Source: Gordionus sp. m RMFG-2023
Lineage: Eukaryota; Nematomorpha; Gordioida; Chordodea; Parachordodidae
Reading direction: 5' to 3'
Length of the DNA stretch: 64,000 nt
NCBI RefSeq assembly: GCF_954871325.1
Contig: NC_088779.1
Coordinates: 27,514,869 to 27,578,868, forward strand
Shown here: positions 45,580 through 58,519 of the stretch, piece by piece
Numbering within the stretch: the first letter of the stretch is position 1
Layout: each line of letters opens with the position of its first letter
Program-made: the position numbers and the translations under genes
Notes under the pieces: model-generated
Seen by the model: only the letters and a program-made list of their open reading frames with translations
The model's database searches: none
What the model was told of the DNA's origin: nothing

Positions 45580-47800
45580 TTGTTATTTTGTTTTAATAAA
45601 ACAAATTTTGAAAAAGATTAGCCTTATTTTTAGATACATCCTTTTAATATAAGATTCTCATCTTTTTAAAGAAAAAATAGACCTCATTTTATTCATATGA
45701 TTAAATATTAATCAATTTTGTTCGAGCAAAATAAAATAAATGTCAAAATGAATAAATAATTTCAATTTAAAAGAATATTTTTAATATTTTAATTGGTGTT
45801 TTACATATTTATATATATATATGAAAGACTTTATTAAAAATTTTATTAAAATTTGAATTATTTGTTTCATAAGAGTAAAATTACTTAATTGTAAATACTC
45901 TATAAATGTTAGAATACATTTTTGATCAAACAGAAACCCTTTAATTGATTTAAGATTGAGAGATTCCGAAATCCCATGTTCCATTAATAGGATATATAAT
46001 TTAATTTTAATGTCCCTTATGTGTAATTAATTATAGTAAACTATTTGAATTGATTAATAAATTATTATTAAAATTATATTCTCATGTTAATAAATATAGC
46101 TAATACTCTGAATGCTATTGGTATATAATTTTTTTATATATTTATTTGTGATTTTTTTTTAAAACTGAAAAAGTCAATCCTTTATAAAGCATTATACCTA
46201 ATGTATTATTCGTTAATCGATTATTTATTCCATTGGTATATTACGAATATATTAATACAAAATTAATACTTATAAGGGAAATATATTATTTTTGGAATAA
46301 TTTTTATACAATTTTCATAATTACTTAAAATTTATTGTATAAATTCGACATTATTCGTAAATATTAAAACTTATTCTTAATTAATTTTTGAAATTATTTA
46401 ACATGTTTTTACTTTAATTTTACACCTATAAATAATTTTATAAATTTTAATCATCTAATTTTTCTAGAGTTCGAAAAAAAAGAAATTTTTGATAAATTTT
46501 ACCTAAGATTTAAGTAAAATAAATATTCAAAGAAAACTTTCAAAATATTTTATTTTTAATACTTTTTTTTACATTTAAAAAAAAAACATTTTTAAAGAAT
46601 TTAATTTAGAATCGAATATTAGACTAGTCGAATAGAATTTTTATTATTCGTTCGAATACAAATAAGGAATTAGTCGATTTGAGAGTACAAATCGATAACA
46701 AATAATGCAAATATTTCATTCGTATTTTTGTAGGTATAATTAGCACGAATGGAAGATTCATTGTTATATATTATAGGTGAAAATTTAGATATTTAAAATG
46801 AAATGAGTCAGTTAGCAGTATTATTGATATTGGTTAAAATAAAAAATGGCTCTCCTCAATATATCTTGAATCGATAAATTTATAATAAAAATTAAAAGTT
46901 GGAATACTATATTAACTTCTTTCTTTCATGTTTTAAATAAAAAAACAAACAAATAAAAGAAAGTCATTTTATAAAAATACGAAGGTGGGGCATCAATTTC
47001 CCCCACCCCAAAATGAAATTTAGTGAAATATAATTAATTTGTGTTTATTTGTATCAAGAATATTTTCCTTTAGGTTTTGATGTAATTTTTTATATTTTCT
47101 TTTTCTTTAATAATGGATAATATTTTAAATTATTGATAGGTAGACTGGTTCGGGATTTACGTATATATTATTACTAATAAATATGTGCATATTACAGACA
47201 ATTGTTTATCTAAAGGAAAATAGAAAAATGCATTGCATTTTTTTCCCCACAAACTTCTCCCCCTTTCGGATCTTTACTTTGGTTTTGCCATTACAATTAT
47301 CATTCTTTTTTTTCCATCTCATTCTAATACATTTTCATTATGTACTATTTTTAAAACGAAGTAATGTGAGAAATTTTATTAAAGATTTGGCCTTCACCCC
47401 TTCAGTTTTTTACTTGATGATGAATTGAATTTCGGTTCTAATAAAATAATTTATAATTTAAATGAAAACAAAATTTAATTTTTTTACAAAATGAATATAA
47501 TCTAACTTTGATTTATTATTCATAAGAGGTAAAACATTAAAATTTTGTATTCGAGGAATGGGTTTGGCTTGTTAAATAATAAGATATATTTTAATATTCA
47601 TAATTTATATGCGTAATTTATTCCAGTTATATTTACTACAAAAATCAAATAAATCTAAGGTGTTTTTTTATTTGATTCTCATATTGATCCAAAAGGCTTT
47701 TGCTGATAATCATTTGGTTATGTTTGCCACTTGCACCATGTTGAAATAGATAATTTTAATAAAAAAATTTTTGACCAATTTTTTTGATCAAATTTTTTTT
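45580..47800. repeat. Diverged segment, pairs with 58520-60400
   Basis: Colinear matches run through the whole stretch, for example around GATCAAACAGAAACCCT and AGAGATTCCGAAATCCCAT (45930-45975), TTACTAATAAATATG (47170) and GGATCTTTACT (47268). Identity is much lower than for the 1-24 kb duplication. Frames are not conserved across the pair (GFLFDQK shared on the minus strand, but surrounding codons shift), so this is likely an old repeat and not a gene pair. Confidence 0.65.
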
Positions 47801-48948
47801 GCTTTACTGGTATAACTATCAATATCTTATTTTTTTTTTCGTTTTGAAAATATGTTTTTTTAAGTTTATTTTTCAATTGTTTAATAATTATATATTAGTC
47901 GTTAATAATATAATTAACTTCTTGAATTTTTAATTTTTTTAAATAGGATATCTTTTTTTCCCTAAGCGTTCTTCATGATGCCTCGTCCATTTATAGAAAT
48001 GAATTATTTAGGGTCAAGGGAAGCATTGAATTTTTGAACAATAATTTTTATGACAGCTACTGTAGATTTTATCTTTAATTTACTATTTTTTTGTTGTTAA
48101 TAATCCATCGAAGTATATTTCTTAGGTTTTACAAAGTATATGTGTTTATCCAAATTGAATAAATTGGAATCTATCGTTTTAAAAAAAGAAACAAATCACG
48201 AAATTAGAAATCAAGCATAAAAAAATTTATATAATTAGAATATTAAAAATAACACCCACCAATAGCTCTTTGTCCCCCTTTTTAACTTTTTATTTTAATA
48301 TACACGACAGCACTTTCTCACTCACTCATTTGCGACATTTATCAAGCGACACTTTATCGTGATTTATGAGTAATTGACTTTTTCGTCCGTTTCAATTTTA
48401 CTATATTCTCTTTAAGTATTTATATTCTGTTTAAAGTCAAACCATTTAAAAAATATATAAAGTATAATTATATAAAATATCTATATATATAAAACTATAT
48501 GACCAAAATTTAAAAAAATTATAAGTATTAAAAATTTATCAAATGTAAATATAAAAAAATATAAAATATTTAAAATATTATAGAGGCATGAATCCGTTAA
48601 TGGATTATTTAATTAACTAATTTTAAGATTATTCTCTGCCTGATAAAGATTTTCCTTGGGGAGGCCAAGACATAAGAGAAATTTTTGCCCTAAAATATTT
48701 AGAGAAAGTGATACTTCAAGACAGAGTTACCTAAGTTGAAAGTGACAAAAGGTAAAAATATGGCACTATCCAGGAATAAATGATTGAGACGTTTTGAAGT
48801 TTTGACGGCCGTATTGAAAAAGTATATTAATTTAATTTAGCGAAGAGCCTATACAGGTAAAATCCTAAGCTATAGATAGTCTATTAGCCCAAGAAGTGAT
48901 TGTTATTCTATCTGGACGTTTGCTGTTTAAGGTAATAAGTCCTACATC
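47801..48948. other. AT-rich; last 350 bp may belong to the gypsy fossil
   Basis: No gene to about 48600. 48620-48940 is less AT-rich (GGGGAGGCCAAGACATAAG and CCCAAGAAGTGATTG) and may be part of the same old retroelement as 50540-51560, interrupted by the hAT insertion. That link is inference. Confidence 0.35.
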
Positions 48949-50260
48949 TAGTGTTTGCAACGGTCCGGTCCTGTCCGTTCCAGTCCCTTTTTTCTAAAAT
49001 GGGACCGGACCGATGGACCGTTAAGTCGTGAGACCGGACCGTGGGACCATTGGTTCAGTCTGGTTTGGTCGGTTCCGTAACATCTAAATTTTTTTTTATT
49101 AAGCTACAAAAGTTTTATTCTGAGTTAAATTTATAAAAATGAAAAGTGACTAATATTTTAATTATATTATCAAATCATTTTTATTATATTATACAATTGC
49201 CTAATATTTCAAAAGAATATTAAAATACAAATTTATTGAGTATAATTTAAATCAATTTGATTTACATATTTAATTAGTTTTTTTGATATATATATTAGAG
49301 GTCTGCATTGGGCGGGTTTTTGGACCATAAGCCTGTTCACCCATTAGTCTAAAATTTCTTACCTAAAAATTATTTACGCCAAGCCCGCTATTATTAAATT
49401 TAATTATGGCCATTCTTTCAATTTTTTAAGCATCTAATAAAAAAAATTTTTTAGCATTACACCTCTACAAAAAGTTTTTAGGAAATTACTATATTAAGCA
49501 TAAAAAGAAATTCAATTTAAATTATGGATAATTTATGATCAAATAAAATATTTATGAAAATAGTATAAATATAGAATTGTTATTTGTAATTAATAAGGCA
49601 AAAATAATAATGAATAGACATTTTCTAGATTCAAACACGTAATTCTTTATTCTAAAAACCTTCCAGATATGCTAAATCTTCGTTCAGAAGAGCACTAGTT
49701 GTAGGAATTGCCATAATTTTTCTTGTTAATCTTGATAGCATTGGCAAATCTCTTTCTTGTCGTTTCCACCAAAGTAATTTTAAATATACAAAAAAGTTAA
49801 TTTATTTTAAGAAAAAGTTTTTATGATACCAAAAAAGAATATTTTAATTTTTAATATCCAAAAAAGTTCATTGGAACAATTTTTTTTATTAATACTTACT
49901 TAAATGATTTTAAATTTTTTTAACCCGCCCGCTTGCCCGTTCGCCCAATGCAGACCTTTAATATATATAATGCGATAGATATTTGGTTATAAAATAAATT
50001 ATATATAAATAAATATTTCAATAATCTTCTAAAAATCAAAAATTATTCCATTTTTTATCCATGATTCAAGTATGATTATAAATTGAACCATCTTTGGATT
50101 CATTCTATTATGTTTCTTTGTTATTTTATCATTTATACATGCACATTAACTAAAAGGCAACATAGTATAGTAAACTTTTATCTTCTTTGTCAGACCGGAC
50201 CGTCTAGTGGGACCCAAGAGTCTGATGAGACCGACTAGGACCGGACCGTTGCAAACACTA
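48949..50260. mobile_element. 1.3-kb hAT element hosting a nested hAT
   Basis: Ends TAGTGTTTGCAACGGTCCGG and its inverse CCGGACCGTTGCAAACACTA are perfect over 20 bp. Flanks CCTACATC (48941-48948) and CCTACATT (50261-50268) match at 7 of 8. The interior end regions carry repeated GGACCG motifs. No transposase of its own was found. Without the nested copy and its duplication it would be about 640 bp. Confidence 0.92.
49296..49960 (-). mobile_element. 665-bp hAT element nested in another hAT
   Basis: Ends TAGAGGTCTGCATTGGGCGG and GCCCAATGCAGACCTTTA are inverted; flanks ATATATAT (49288-49295 and 49961-49968) suit an 8-bp duplication, though the site is low in complexity. The minus strand at 49652-49795 encodes the hAT C-terminal dimerisation region: WWKRQERDLPMLSRLTRK, then IMAIPTTSALLNEDLAYLEG, compared with the family's WW....YP.LS.LAR..L.IPATSA. 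The rest of the transposase is missing, so it is an internally deleted copy. A relative begins at 63661. Confidence 0.9.
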
Positions 50261-50539
50261 CCTACATTATCGTTGATTGAATGAGAATAGCGCGAATGTC
50301 TGCCTTTTTAATATCTGCAATAAATAAATGGTGTCCTTACCTATCTACCTGCTTGCATAAACTGCAGGTATGTGTGGTGACTATATTTGTGTAGGGAAGA
50401 AATTTTAGAATCTTAATTCCTTGGAATAGATGAGTTCCCAGATTCTTATATAATTATCATTTTATCTTATAACGAAATAAAGCAATTTAATTCATATTAG
50501 TTAAATAAAACTACCTATTTGTCATATTGTCTTATACGC

Positions 50540-51560
50540 AATATTTCAACGGACCCTCCAGAATTTATTAAAGGTTTTGAAGGAGTATTTTATTATTTAG
50601 ATGATTTTATAATAACCGGTAAAAATAGAGAGAAACGCGAAACAAATTTAAAAGAGGTAATAAAATGTTAAGACAAATTTCTATCTTTATCTTGAGCTAA
50701 AGATGAAAAAATGAAGATCAAATAAAAATGTAGAGAATGCTAAGAACACAATATAGCTCAAAAGACAAAAATTAAAAATTCAAGTTAATATTCATCATGT
50801 TTAATCATTTTAAAGACATTTTGGTTGGTAGGGATCGATGCTAGTAGGCGTTGGCCAGGGATCTCAGGATTAGAAACAACCGAAATAGGGTAAAAATATT
50901 ATGAAATATCTTTGCCAGTTTGGGATTTCCCATGATACTAGTTTCTGATAATAAGTAACAATTTAATAGTAGAGAATTCAATGATTTTTGTGAAAAAACT
51001 TAATACAATTAGTAAATGGAAGTCTATATCATCCACAAACTAATGGTATAGCCTAATATTTAGTTAGAACCTTTATATATACCATGAATAAAGGACAAGT
51101 AGAGAAATTCGAAATCAGTTTAGCTACTTTCCTATACAATTATATAAATGCACCGGGGGCAGAAAGACTATTAAAAATTAAAAATAAAGGATCCGCTAGA
51201 TTAAATATTCTAACGGGAAACAAAAAGGAGATGTTAGAATACTACACTCAAAAATTAGAATTAAATGAAAAGGTGGTCGCACATTTAAAATAATATAGAA
51301 AGAAAAAATGGGAAAAGGCCATCATACTAGAATCTCTATGTTAAAGTAAGTATAGATGGTAAAATGTTTATGTCTTATTGATCAATTAAGGAAAAAAACC
51401 GAAAATATATTAATCGAAGAGTACGAAGTTGAAAAGAGAATCGAGGAGATAGTAAACTAAAATGAGGTAATAAACAATAAGGAAAAAATGAACCTAAAGG
51501 AGAGTGAGGAAAATGGTATAAGTCAAGAGGCTGAAGGATGTATTACAAAAAAGTCATAAA
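50540..51560 (+). mobile_element. Ty3/gypsy-like pol fossil
   Basis: Reverse-transcriptase traces (a YLDD motif near 50594) are followed by integrase traces, including the region of the last catalytic residues and a C-terminal part (51084-51293). Order and strand fit a Ty3/gypsy pol. It is broken, with at least half a dozen breaks, has no recognised LTRs, and looks old. The nested hAT elements just upstream may have landed in its 5' part. Confidence 0.75.
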
Positions 51561-54500
51561 CTACAACAGTTTAAGATCGATATCCCAAAACAATTTGGAT
51601 GAAACCAATAGATATAGGATAAATTTTATGTATTAATTTATTTATTATTTTGGTGAATTTGAAAACACACGCATAATAGAATTTTAGAGAAAATAAATAT
51701 AGGATTTTTTTAGCAATTTCTGAATTATTATACAATTCCAAAAAGCTTCAAAAGTGAATTAAAGATATTGAATATCTGGCTTAAGTACTACGAATATTAG
51801 TTGCAGATATTACAAGAACTATTTTATTATACCCAAAGTTCTTTATGCCCTGAGATCTACACCCGATCTATAAATGCAATTTTTCATTTAACTCATCTCT
51901 TCGAAAAAAATTTTAATATTAAATTTCATTTCTTAAGTATTCACTCTTTTTTTTAGGAATGAAATATTCTTTTTAAAAAATTTGTATTATGTTTTTCTAA
52001 TTTAATATATTAGTAAATATATTTTTTAAATTTCAATTTTTATTTCTTTATATAATATATTTTTTTAAATTTTATTTGCAGATAAGAAATTCAAAAAAAT
52101 AAATTAGGAAGAAATATTTAAATTAATTTTAAAATTTTTGTTAAAATTTAAAATGAAATAAAATAATTTGAAAATGATACTTTGCCATTCTTAAATCATG
52201 ATAACCTTTTGAATTTCTTTAAAAATATTTTTTTGCTGCATGAGACGGTGGGTGGGGGGGAGGGGGGGGGGGGGTTCTGGCTAGACGTTGGTTTGAAAAT
52301 ATAACTGTCCAGTCAAAAATTTAGTACTGCTACATTTTATTGCACGATAACCTAAATTAAATTAGCTTTGAATTTAGGGTTATAATAAGTAAAGGAGATA
52401 ATAGAAATTTTTCTAGTAATAGAGGATGCGAATAAACAAAATAATTCCAAATTTAAATAATATTTTTATGTTTTAATTTGACGTTTTAGTTATTCTCATT
52501 TTATTATATAGATTATAAATGAATTCCAAAATCTCTCGATTTCAAATCATTGTGGGAATGTATTTCGAAATAATGTAGAGTATACCTATTTTATGACCAG
52601 ACAATTTCACCATGAACTTTTGTGCATTTATTTTTGATTCGAGTATTAAAATTGTTATAAATTTAGAGTTGTTCCAAAATTCGTGGCGAAATTTACTTAT
52701 ATTTGTACTATGATTATTCTATATATTGAAATGCATTTTCGGCCAAATTAATAAGTGATTTATGATTGTGAGATTAGGAACTCAAATAGATTCCATATCT
52801 CAAGATTATATATAAAATTCAATTAAGTTTATATAATTTGTTCTAAAATATATTTAAAAATCGGTCTAACTAATGTATTTGTAAATAATTATATAGGACT
52901 AATTTGATTTGATTAAGAAGCTTATTAATAAAATTACATTATTATTTATTTACAATATTAACAGAAAATAAGATAGCTCTAATAAGTAAATAAACGAATT
53001 TTATTTATATATGTAATATATGTACAACTGTAAAAAAAATAATAACCAAATAAATGAATTTAAATGAATATTTTTTGTCAAATATTTTATGAATAAATAT
53101 TGGATAAATCCGTTTTAGGTAACTGTATTTTTTGGCACTTAGAAAATTAAACTTTACCACATCTTGAAAGAATGTTATTTATATGAGAAATTTTTTAAGT
53201 TTGTTATGCCTTCATAGACCTAACTTCTTAGACTAATTAATTTAAGATGAATTTGATATAGAACCTAAATGAATGTCTTAGCGTCTTGACTTGAGGAGAT
53301 AAATAAATATCCCTTGGTTATAGAGGATGCTCCATATATTTTTAATGATTAATTACGTATTAATAATATTTTATTATTTATTAATTATATAAACAGTTTA
53401 CGGTAGTGAAGGTGAACGTATATTTTTCTTAAATTCGCTTGAATCAAATTATTTTAAAATAATCGTTATTTTATTTATATCCATACAATTATAAAAATTA
53501 ACGTGGGTTTCATTGTAACCTGGTTTGACTAAACTTCAATGCCTAGGTAAACTACAAATGCCAAGGTGAAAATACTTAGGTAAAAAATTTATTATACTAT
53601 TAAAAAGTTATTCAAAATATTATTAATTTTTAATGTTTATTAGTATATCAACAAAAACAAGCCATCCAAAATATAATTTTTTACAAATATATCATATCTT
53701 TGTCATAAATAAAGATTAATTATCCATAATCATATAAAATCGCAATCGAAATTAAATATATAAAAATAAATAAATATTGTTTCCTTTTTTTAAATCGGTA
53801 CAAATTATAAAAAAAAAAATAATATAGAATAATTAGGTTTAGCATATATTATATTAGTTGATATAAAGAAAATGTTAATGCTAATTTTATAAATATCTAA
53901 CTTGGTAGGATATAGAAAAACAGTTATTTATTTTGACTAAACTAAGAATTTTAGCTAATTACATGCGTATGAAAAATAAAAGTTTATCATGTCTAACATT
54001 TTAAGGTGATCTCTAAAATGTTAGGTTAAAAAAAAATGTATTAGTAAATTATCAAAATCGAAAAAAATGAAATTATAAACAATCCTTTATAGAAAATAAA
54101 AATAAATTGACTTAAATTTATAACATATTAAGGTTATTTTAGAAATGCTAAAGTAGAAATTTAAATGCACAGAAATATCTTCGAAGTTTGACTAAACTAA
54201 TAATTATACGAAATATCGGTAGATATATTAATTTTTTAAATATCGATTATATTTTAAAATCCTTTCATACTTAATAACATTGAGCTTTAAAATCCCTTTT
54301 TTAAGAAAGCTATGATAATAAATATTATGAATAGAAATAAGTGTCTATTTGTGGTCAGTATAGGGCCATCATAATGCTTGCGTCATTTTTATACCATGGT
54401 ACTGATTGGTTATATAGAAATTAGACTATTTTTATTCTTCTATAGATCATTACAATTACTGTTTGGCCATTATTTACACGAGATGGTGGTCAATCATATA

Positions 54501-56889
54501 AAAAGTTGGTTTTTAAATTCTTTATCTTTCTATCTTACTTTAAGTTTATTCCATGCGAAATTCAAGGTCGAGATAATAGGATTCTAACTTATATTCTCTC
54601 AGATTTGGGATCTCAAATTTTGACTTAATATGTTTTCATTTTTATCTTCAAGAATAATATCGTTTTCTTGATATTTGTATTCATCCCTGAAGTACTCTGA
54701 TCTATTTCCAAAATAAAATTTATTAAATACCTTGATTGGATTGGTCGAATTTTTAAATTATTTATTGTATGAAGTTCTAACAGTTGCGTAGTCGGGATTT
54801 TCAGATTATCTGGCTTGCTTTAATATTTAGTGCCTATGCCTTATTAATTTTTTAATCAATTTCGCAAGCTATTAAAATAAGTTACCGAACTATGAAAAAC
54901 TAAATAATTATCACGACTTATAGGCCATTTCCAGGAAGAAAGTTTTTTTTTCAAAGCGTTTTTCGGTAATGTTACCAGCGATCTTTTTTTTATTTATTTT
55001 CAAACAAAGGATACTAATTTGATGAATTAATTTTTTTTTATATAATATATTTTAATTTTTTAATTTTAAGTATATAACAAACTGGTTTAATGACTAAATG
55101 ACACCTTGATATGTGGCACCAGATTGATTTATTTAAAATATAATAAAAATGAAAATCGTTGTTTTTTTAAATTTTAAGCATTTAAATTATCAATTGTGTA
55201 AGGGGGGGGGGGATTTAAAATCCCAAACCCATCATGGTCTATGCCATTGAGTTCTAACCTTGTACGCCCAATTATTATGAAATATATATAAGAGTCAGAA
55301 ACCTTAATTTCAGGGCTTGGCACTTCTTGCAAAATATTTTATGGGAGAGCAGGGAATTTCTAAATCAAGCATATAACTAAACAATTATATCTTTTACTAT
55401 TATAAAAAATTTTTATGAGAAGATATTATTATTTGGATGAAAATTTTACATTTACTATAAGACAATAAGTGATAAAAGGATATCGACCAACTAATTACAA
55501 TCAAATTCTAAGTGATATGGTATTGGTGAACATTTTTTTATTTCCTCTAAAAATATAAAATCATGATATATTTCTATATATTTTGGGTATTTAATTTATT
55601 AAAAATATTGAGAATGATATTATTGTGGTAATTATTAAACTATATAATATTGCAATATACCAAAGTGTATATAGGAAAATATCCATAGCAAGTAGATTGA
55701 ATTTATTTTAAGAAATAATATCTTAATTTTACCAGTAAAACTTAGTCATTAATCCTAATTTAAGCAATTTTTATAGGTAATAAATGGATTTAAGCTTACT
55801 TTTTTGATAATAATATAATATAAAGATATAATAAAACAAAATATGATTAAAATTTTTTTTATAAAATAATTATACGTCAACTTCCGGAAATAAAATAGAA
55901 TCGAATAAATTGAATAAGTTAATTTTTCTTTATATAAATAATAAAATGAATCTCATTTCAAATAATAGAATATACATATAAATTTTTGCCAAAGTATTTA
56001 CAGTTTATTCAAACTCGGATATTCCTGAATTTTATATATAATATTTCTATAAATAACTATTATTCAGAAAATGTGACATCGTAAAATTTATTTAATATTT
56101 TATTAGAAATTCGCGCGTTACAATAAAATTTTTTAAATAAACTAGATAGTTAAATATTTAAAACCTCTTGAATTAAATCAAAATATTTAAATTTATAATA
56201 TTATTTAACTACAAATTAAAAAAAAAGGTTTCATATTTAAACAGGTCCAATGTTAACCCTTAAACAGGCATTATTCAAGACTATTTAATTATTTATAAGC
56301 TTTAAAATGTGCCACCTTAACTAACAATCTAAAAATGTCTGTTATCAGGTATGAACCTTTTGATATCCTAATTATTTAAAATATTATTATCAACATTAGC
56401 TTTCATTTTTAAATATTGCTATTAGACCGTGCCAGATGCCCAAATTAGGGGATAAAAGTGTTCTCAAACCATAAAATATATTCCTTATATTCTTAAGTAT
56501 ATCATTTGTATATATCTCAGTAGTTCTTTCAGAAAAAATATATCATTCTTAATAGATACTGTTTATATTTTATAATATATTATTAAATTTGTATGTAGGG
56601 GAGACCGGGGTTATGGCGAAACCAAAAAGTCAAACCTTAATAAAATTAAAAGTACTTTATCATTTTTAATAAAAAATATCTCATTTTGTTCAGCTCTATT
56701 AGTTTTATGGAAGGTTTAAATAACAAAAATACATATCTAGTACTTTTTTCATAATTTTAATTTTTCTGGAATTTTTTGGGAAATCAGTGAATTCGAATTG
56801 TGGTATAAACATTTACTACATTTATTATTTTACCTGATCATCCTATTGATGTGCTCAATCGGTATAAGGAGGCTTAATTTCCAAATATT
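51561..56889. other. 5.3 kb AT-rich, no gene
   Basis: The landmarks are a G-run of about 20 bases (52253-52274), another of 11-12 at 55201, and GGGGAGACCGGGGTTATGG at 56600, a G-rich phrase typical of some DNA-transposon ends. TTTGACTAAACT recurs at about 53525 and 54188. A 69-codon hydrophobic ORF at 54378 is not called. No RNA gene recognised. Confidence 0.4.
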
Positions 56890-56892
56890 TTG

Positions 56893-57984
56893 AAGGTATT
56901 TAATATTCTTGCATGTTTGCCTATTACAACATATAAGAATGAAAAGACCTTTTTCAAATTGAGGTTGAAAACTTCTTTACAAAATAATACCTCGGCTAAA
57001 TGGGTTAGCTCTGTTAAATATCCACAGAGATTTAATTACAACGACAAAAAAATTCTTGATGAATTGGAAAAATTCCCACGAAAATTAAAAATCGCATTAT
57101 AATTCTAGTATTTAATAAATTTTTTATATAATATTGTTTTAATAAGTTATAAAAACTTGTTCTTTAAAAAATTTTCTAGTCAATATTTTATACATACTAC
57201 AAATAGTATTTTCAATAAAAAATTTTTTATATTTATATTATATGAGAATTTAAGCTGAGGCTAGTTTTTAAAGCAAATTTTATAAAAAAAAATTGACACT
57301 GAACTTTATTTCAATTTTATATTTTTTAAAAAATTTTTATTTATAATATACCTAACTTAAAATAAAAATTGGGTTATAACCTTTATTTCTTCTTATATTC
57401 ATAAGCGCGAATTAGTAAATAAATCAGGAGGCCCAAAAGAAAGCGTCTACTTACGTCAACGCATAGGAATTCAGATTATAAAATCTAATTTCACATGCCA
57501 TAGGTTCATTCCCCGAGTAGCCGATTAATCTAGATTTTCTTCTTCTTCCCTAAATTATTTAAAATCCCCCCCCCCCTTCTTCTTTATATAATCATTTGCA
57601 TTTATTATATTTCCATTATATCTATTATTAAACTTTGTATTATGAAGTTCTTGTTTGTTAAATTTCTTGAATTTTCTAGAATTATATTTTGGACATGATT
57701 TTATTTTTATACTATCATTTTGTCAGATTTAATTTGTCTTTATTAATAAATGTTAATTAAAAAATTAAAAAAAAAAAATTTCTTAAATAATTAATTTATA
57801 AAAGGAACCAAAATTCAAATAAAAGTTAAAAATAATAATATAATTATTATTGAATTATGAATAATTTAAAAGAATAGCTCAAAGATATGACCCGGCCGAA
57901 GGTGAGGAAATAGCTGGCCAAAGGGGGTTTGAAGGCAAAGCCCCCAAAATCCCCCCCCATAGGAAAATCCTGGATACCTCACTG
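56893..57984 (+). mobile_element. hAT element with transposase C-terminus and 3' end
   Basis: The frame 56893-57102 reads ILACLPITTYKNEKTFFK, then LRLKTSLQNNTSAK and ILDELEKFPRKLKIAL. This matches the C-terminal region of ZMYM1-like hAT transposases (LP.T.A..ERSFS.L..IK..LR), but with the SER motif degenerate (NEKTF). The trailer runs to GGAAAATCCTGGATACCTCACTG, the hAT terminus, and aligns with 34432-35425. An AG precedes the exon (TTTTGAAG). The 5' part of the element was not found. Confidence 0.75.
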
Positions 57985-58519
57985 CTTGATTTGTTTGATA
58001 AATAATCAGGTTCTGAAAAAAGGTGATAATTTATCAGTGTGATGAATTTTAAATTAAAGCGGAGAAAGATGGGTATGATTTCTCAAATATTGGAACATAG
58101 CATTTTTTTAAAAAATTAACATTGTTGAAAAATAAACTTTATTGTTTAACTGATTATTAATTAATTGAAGCGTGGTTAAATTTAGTGTTTTCTTTTTTAT
58201 TTAAAAAAAAGTTTTATTAATTTTTCGGTCTCCGGATTGTACCAACATTTATTCATAAATTTCACCTTATTTTTTGCATAATTTAAAAGAATAAATGTAT
58301 TTTATGTACTAAACTACTCAATTCTTTATATATTTTATTGATCAATTGATAAAAAGATAAACAAAATAATAGTTTTTAGGAATATATTCAAATGAAATCC
58401 ATGTTTAATTTTTATAACGAATATAAAACAAAATTAGTTGATAAGAAAAAATTACCTGAAAAGGTTTTTCATTTATAAAGCTTGTTATTTTATTATTAAA
58501 ATAACTAATTTTAAAATGA
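57985..58519. other. AT-rich, no gene
   Basis: No supported feature. Confidence 0.5.

Noticed and set aside
47183-47428. 81-codon ORF and its relative at 59786
   Set aside because: The frames shift relative to one another between the two copies, which argues against coding.
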